From: Thalassolituus sp. UBA674
GTDB taxonomy: Bacteria > Pseudomonadota > Gammaproteobacteria > Pseudomonadales > Oceanobacteraceae
Assembly: GCA_002298335.1 (NCBI GenBank)
Contig: DBNK01000024.1
Span: 1-54,325, forward strand
Length of the DNA stretch: 54,325 bases
Direction of reading: 5' to 3'
Under the pieces are notes generated by a model. The model was not told the origin of the DNA, made no database searches, and saw only the letters and a list, made by a program, of their open reading frames with translations. How positions within the stretch are numbered: the first letter of the stretch is position 1; each line of letters begins with the position of its first letter. Positions 50,793 to 54,325 of this stretch are shown here, one piece after another. The translations under genes and the position numbers were made by a program.

Positions 50793-51560
50793 TCAGACCC
50801 CAGCCTGCAGCAACGCGGTTACCCGGGCCACATCGTCCGGCGTATCAATGCCATGGCCCGGCGCCTGATCAATCACCGTCATATGAATACCCACGCCATA
50901 CCAGAGGGCACGCAGCTGCTCCAGTGACTCTGTCTGCTCCAGCGTACAGGATTCCATACTGCCGTAGGCCTTAAGGAAAGAGACACGGTAACCGTACATA
51001 CCGATGTGGCGGTACACGGCCATACGCCCGGTAACCTGCTCACGGCTGACCTTGTACAGGTCACGGTCCCATGGAATGGAAGCACGGCTGAAATACAGCG
51101 CGAAAGAACGCTTATTCAGCACCACCTTCACCACGTTCGGATCGAATGCATCGTGTGCGGTCGTGATGGGGGTACAGACCGAGCTCATGCCCGCATCCGG
51201 GTTCTGCAGCAGGCCATCCGCGGTCTGCTCTATCAGGGATTTAGGTATTAACGGTTCATCACCCTGCAGATTCACGATAACCGTATCGTCATCCCAGCCC
51301 ATGGCCAGTGCAACTTCGGCAATACGCTCAGTACCGTTTTCATGATCCGGTGAGGTCATGATCACCCGCCCGCCAAAACCTTCGACGGCCGCACGGATGC
51401 GCTCATCGTCGGTGGCAACCAGCACCTCAGAGACACCGGCTTCAAGCGCCCGCTCATAGACATGCTGCACCATCGGCTTGCCCGCCAGATCAATCAGGGG
51501 CTTACCCGGCAGACGGCTCGAGGCATAACGGGCAGGAATTACAATTTTATAATCAGACAT
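50793..51560 (-). CDS. kdsB: 3-deoxy-manno-octulosonate cytidylyltransferase (CMP-KDO synthetase)
   Basis: Activates KDO as CMP-KDO for the inner core of lipopolysaccharide. The 255-residue protein has the nucleotide-binding start VIPARYASSRLPGKPL, then VATDDERI and NLQGDEPLIP, and a C-terminal domain typical of KdsB. Length matches E. coli KdsB (248). The order here is kdsC, epimerase, kdsB, GNAT. In relatives kdsB usually lies between Trm112/YcaR and the tyrosine phosphatase, but that spot is vacant in this genome (see 19946-20158). Confidence 0.97.
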   Translation of the reverse strand: MSDYKIVIPARYASSRLPGKPLIDLAGKPMVQHVYERALEAGVSEVLVATDDERIRAAVEGFGGRVIMTSPDHENGTERIAEVALAMGWDDDTVIVNLQGDEPLIPKSLIEQTADGLLQNPDAGMSSVCTPITTAHDAFDPNVVKVVLNKRSFALYFSRASIPWDRDLYKVSREQVTGRMAVYRHIGMYGYRVSFLKAYGSMESCTLEQTESLEQLRALWYGVGIHMTVIDQAPGHGIDTPDDVARVTALLQAGV

Positions 51561-51586
51561 GGTTCACCTGAGAGCACTCTGCCCTC

Positions 51587-52594
51587 TTACACTTCATAAA
51601 AATCACGGTACCACTGAACAAACACGCCCAGCCCTTCGGCCAGCGGTGTATCAGGTGCGAAGCCAACATCGGCCATCAGATCATCCACGTTGGCGGAGGT
51701 GGCCAGCACATCACCGGGCTGCATCGGCAGGTAGTTTTTCTGCGCTTCAACCCCCAGAGCTTTCTCCAGGGTTTCAATGAACTCACCCAGTTCCACAGGG
51801 CTGTGGTTACCGATGTTATAAATCTTATAGGGAGCAGAACTGCGGCTGGCATCATCGCTTTCCGGCGTCCAGTTCTCCACCGGTTGCGGGATTTTATTCA
51901 TCACGCGCACCACGCCTTCAACAATGTCATCGACATAGGTGAAATCACGCATCATTTTGCCGTGGTTATATACGTCGATGGTTTTCCCTTCAAGAATCGC
52001 TTTAGTGAAGGAAAAATACGCCATATCCGGACGCCCCCAGGGACCATACACGGTAAAGAAACGCAGACCGGTACTCGGCAGCCGGTACAGGTGCGAATAG
52101 GAATGCGCCATCAGCTCATTGGCCTTTTTGGTAGCGGCGTAGAGCGAAACCGGATGGTCGACGCGGTCTTCCGTCCCGTACGGCAGATGTGTGTTGAGTC
52201 CGTACACTGAACTGGAAGACGCATACACAAAATGCTCCACCTGCTGATGACGGCAGCCTTCCATGATGTTCAGAAACCCGGTGAGATTGCTGTCTGCATA
52301 GGCATGGGGATTTTTCAGCGAATAACGTACACCGGCCTGTGCGGCCAGGTGGATCACGCGGTCAAATCTGTTATCGCGGAACAGTGCCGCCACACCGTCG
52401 CGATCGGCCAGTTCCATCTGCCGGAACTCAAAACCATCAAGGCGGTTCAGCCAGTTGAGACGGCCCTGTTTCAGGCTGACGTCGTAGTAGTCATTGAGAT
52501 TGTCGATACCGATGACCCGGTGTCCCATCTCAACCAGTTTCTTGCTGGTAAATGCGCCGATAAAACCCGCCGCGCCGGTCACCAGTATCTTCAT
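51587..52594 (-). CDS. NAD-dependent epimerase, UDP-glucuronate 4-epimerase-like
   Basis: A 335-residue short-chain epimerase with the NAD-binding GAAGFIG (7-13) and the catalytic pair Y152 and K156 (YAATK), with a Ser in SSSSVYG. The NDYYDVSLKQGRLNWL segment and length are typical of UDP-glucuronate 4-epimerases that make UDP-galacturonate, although substrates are not certain from sequence. It overlaps kdsC by 4 bp and is 26 bp before kdsB. Galacturonate could be used in lipopolysaccharide core or surface polysaccharide. Confidence 0.88.
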   Translation of the reverse strand: MKILVTGAAGFIGAFTSKKLVEMGHRVIGIDNLNDYYDVSLKQGRLNWLNRLDGFEFRQMELADRDGVAALFRDNRFDRVIHLAAQAGVRYSLKNPHAYADSNLTGFLNIMEGCRHQQVEHFVYASSSSVYGLNTHLPYGTEDRVDHPVSLYAATKKANELMAHSYSHLYRLPSTGLRFFTVYGPWGRPDMAYFSFTKAILEGKTIDVYNHGKMMRDFTYVDDIVEGVVRVMNKIPQPVENWTPESDDASRSSAPYKIYNIGNHSPVELGEFIETLEKALGVEAQKNYLPMQPGDVLATSANVDDLMADVGFAPDTPLAEGLGVFVQWYRDFYEV

Positions 52595-53178
52595 TCCGAG
52601 GCTTCCCCGTTGTTGACTGAGCGTACAGTGTTCTCAAATTCCGGCAGCATGGCCTTGATGTAAGCCTCCTCAAGGGGTATACGACTCCCCAGAATCAGAT
52701 CAGCCACTTCCCGCGCCACCCCCTTACCACCGGGAGCCTGAGTGACGACATCTGCGTTATCAAGGACCATCCAGAAAGCATCCGCCGGCGCCAGGCTAAG
52801 CCCGACCTTTTTCATCACCTTCAGATCAATGACGTCATCACCTGTGTAGCAGACTTCGTCTGCCGTCAACGACAGAGACGCCATCAGATTTTCCAGCACC
52901 GGCCACTTGTCTTTTGTCCCGGGAAAGAAATGGGTAATTTTCAGATCGGAGGCCCGGCGTGCGAGTGCAGCGGATTCTTTGGCAGAAATGATGGCAACAG
53001 CAATGCCGTATTCCTGCAGCAGTTTGATACCAACGCCATCTTTGACATTAAAGTGCTTAACTTCTTCACCGCTGGCGGAATAACTGAGGGTCCCGTCAGT
53101 CAGAACACCATCAACGTCAAATACAGCAAGGCGGATGGCTGAGGCTTTTTGCTTCAGCTCACCGGATAAGGCATCCAT
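52591..53178 (-). CDS. kdsC: KDO-8-phosphate phosphatase (HAD family)
   Basis: Dephosphorylates KDO 8-phosphate to KDO, the step before KdsB. The 195-residue protein has the HAD nucleophile motif FDVDGVLTDG with D21 and D23, a downstream ISAKESAA (motif II), and GDDVIDLKVMKKV (motif III). There is no separate cap domain, as expected for KdsC. The start is the ATG at 53178. It is the first of the kdsC-epimerase-kdsB-GNAT genes and lies 60 bp after the secreted hypothetical gene, with a terminator between. Confidence 0.95.
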   Translation of the reverse strand: MDALSGELKQKASAIRLAVFDVDGVLTDGTLSYSASGEEVKHFNVKDGVGIKLLQEYGIAVAIISAKESAALARRASDLKITHFFPGTKDKWPVLENLMASLSLTADEVCYTGDDVIDLKVMKKVGLSLAPADAFWMVLDNADVVTQAPGGKGVAREVADLILGSRIPLEEAYIKAMLPEFENTVRSVNNGEASE

Positions 53179-53194
53179 AACGGACTCCGGAAAT

Positions 53195-53219
53195 ACAAAA
53201 GGCGCTATTGTAGCGCCTT
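53195..53219 (-). terminator. Terminator after the 305-aa secreted protein gene
   Basis: A 9-bp stem (AAGGCGCTA with TAGCGCCTT) with a 3-nt loop, followed on the minus strand by TTGTATTT. It separates the upstream gene from kdsC. Confidence 0.78.
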
Positions 53220-53240
53220 GAGTGCGGGTTGGGCAGACCG

Positions 53241-54158
53241 TCAGAAGGCAACGGCAAGACTGACGTTAGGACCGTGGTTCAGCAGCTGTTCATCCGGGTG
53301 GACCGTTGTGTCCAGATCATCGAAGCTGCCCTCATGAAACATCACCGGACCTTCGAGATCAACGCGGTAACCCGCTTTGGCCGCCAGACGGAACCAGGGC
53401 ATCTTCATGTAGTAAACCATGCCCAGTTCGTATTCACCGGCAATACCAAAGCCGGTCCAGGTGGTCTGCTCCGGTTCAGCCTCAGTGCCAGGCGCTGAAC
53501 GCAGCATAGGCGCAGTCGACTCCAGCTGGCCAATCCCCAGGGCCGTGGTGTTGTAGAAATACCAGTCAAACGTCTTTTCAATCTTGCCACTGAGCATCTT
53601 CTCCTTCACCCCATCGAGCTCAAAGACAAACGCGAGAAAGCGGTTTTCCAAAGAGGTGTCGTAGTACTCAATGCTCTCCTGTTCAAACGCCGCCGGACGC
53701 TGATAAGAGAGATACTGCACACCCAGACTGAGCATATCCTCAACACTGTCTCCCCCTTCGCTTTTCTTCAGGAGTTTGATGTCGAGGTATTTGTTGCCCT
53801 CAAAAGTTTCAAACACATTGCCAGAGCCATCGGTCATTACCCCATCAAACTCGGAACGTTCAACGGAAACAAACCAACGGTTCTTGGTGATCTGGCCGGC
53901 ATAACCGATGACATCCTTCGCCTCCTCGTCCATTTGCAGCACAGCACCGAGACGCAGATCTTTGTACAGCTTCTGGGAGAATTCATAGCGGATGTAAGCG
54001 GAGTTTTCGTATTCCACCTCGGTATCGGCCAGAACCGTGATCACATCATTCTGACGGCTGGAGTAGGAAGCACCGAAGTAGGAGTTGGCATCTGCCAGAA
54101 CCGGGAATGAGAGAGTGCATGAGGCGGCCAGAACAAGGCCATTGCGTATCGGGGTCAT
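53241..54158 (-). CDS. Secreted hypothetical protein, possible outer-membrane barrel
   Basis: A 305-residue protein with a signal peptide (MTPIRNGLVLAASCTLSFPVLA, cleavage about residue 22). The mature part alternates short amphipathic strands, is rich in Tyr and Phe, and ends VSLAVAF with a terminal Phe, as many Gram-negative barrels do. Some strands resemble those of the 344-residue barrel-like protein at 35486-36520, but I could not confirm kinship. It has no close named relative known to me. It sits between tRNA-Glu and kdsC, with its own terminator. Confidence 0.65.
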   Translation of the reverse strand: MTPIRNGLVLAASCTLSFPVLADANSYFGASYSSRQNDVITVLADTEVEYENSAYIRYEFSQKLYKDLRLGAVLQMDEEAKDVIGYAGQITKNRWFVSVERSEFDGVMTDGSGNVFETFEGNKYLDIKLLKKSEGGDSVEDMLSLGVQYLSYQRPAAFEQESIEYYDTSLENRFLAFVFELDGVKEKMLSGKIEKTFDWYFYNTTALGIGQLESTAPMLRSAPGTEAEPEQTTWTGFGIAGEYELGMVYYMKMPWFRLAAKAGYRVDLEGPVMFHEGSFDDLDTTVHPDEQLLNHGPNVSLAVAF

Positions 54159-54256
54159 GAAGGCTCCGTGAGTTCATTATTATTATGAACGCACGATTAG
54201 AGCACAGCCAGAAATGTGATTCCAGACACAGAAATACAGAACTGACGAGAAAAAGA

Positions 54257-54325
54257 TGGCATCCCCAAGGGGATTCGAACCCCTGTTACCGCCGTGAAAG
54301 GGCGGTGTCCTAGGCCTCTAGACGA
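54257..54325 (-). tRNA. tRNA-Glu (TTC), partial
   Basis: Minus-strand tRNA with anticodon TTC in CCTTTCACG, T arm GGGTTCGAATCCCC and an encoded CCA end (54257-54259). The 5' acceptor bases and a little of the D arm lie beyond the window edge. Confidence 0.93.

Noticed and set aside
1..54325. CRISPR array
   Set aside because: No run of regularly spaced direct repeats was found on reading through, and no cas gene is present.

Overview
This window is a gene-dense stretch of chromosome from a Gram-negative gammaproteobacterium. The gene order fits the Oceanospirillales/Pseudomonadales branch, in the style of Thalassolituus or Oceanobacter. The main reasons are the orders tig-clpP-clpX-lon-hupB, cysS-glnS-ppiB-lpxH and exbB-exbD-msbA-lpxK-Trm112-PTP-murB, lipid A and KDO genes, Lol lipoprotein export, and GspA/GspB. 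The lineage is an inference from gene order and protein likeness; no database was searched. The DNA is moderately GC-rich except for one clearly AT-rich gene near 10.6-11.6 kb. Most genes lie on the minus strand.

Layout: 1-6.5 kb holds a partial tRNA-Asp and the proteostasis block hupB, lon, clpX, clpP and tig. A heat-shock (sigma-32) type promoter is visible before lon. 6.6-6.9 kb is a tRNA-His/Arg/Pro cluster. 7.1-10 kb has folD, a transglutaminase-like protein and a secreted PQQ-type sugar dehydrogenase. 10-11.9 kb is an accessory islet: a double-hairpin repeat, a 181-bp element with inverted ends, and an AT-rich orphan gene whose protein looks PIN-nuclease-like. 11.9-16.5 kb has cysS, glnS, ppiB and lpxH. 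16.5-18.5 kb holds repeat debris, a PepSY-type membrane protein and a fatty acid desaturase. 18.5-24 kb is a seven-gene operon (exbB to murB) joining TonB-type energisation to lipid A and peptidoglycan precursor synthesis. 24-28.8 kb has comEC, a DUF2062 membrane protein, lolD and a single lolC/E-type gene.

28.8-45 kb holds the least ordinary genes. They are a small secreted protein, an RhlA-like alpha/beta hydrolase fused to a PilZ-like (c-di-GMP) domain, and the coupled gspA-gspB-dinG genes. After them come two giant paralogous lipoproteins (969 and 982 aa) on either side of malate synthase glcB, one of them followed by an outer-membrane-barrel-like gene. 45-54.3 kb has a two-domain QueD-like protein, a DedA protein, purB, the ribosomal-oxygenase gene roxA, two GNAT acetyltransferases, and a cluster with kdsC, a UDP-glucuronate-epimerase-like gene and kdsB. 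It ends with a secreted hypothetical protein and a partial tRNA-Glu.

The genes fit a free-living aquatic aerobe with strong investment in the outer envelope (LpxH, LpxK, MsbA, KdsB, KdsC, Lol, GspAB) and in protein quality control. The best candidates for undescribed biology are the paralogous lipoprotein pair, the hydrolase-PilZ fusion and the islet at 10-11.9 kb. I see no CRISPR array, complete insertion sequence, prophage or rRNA.
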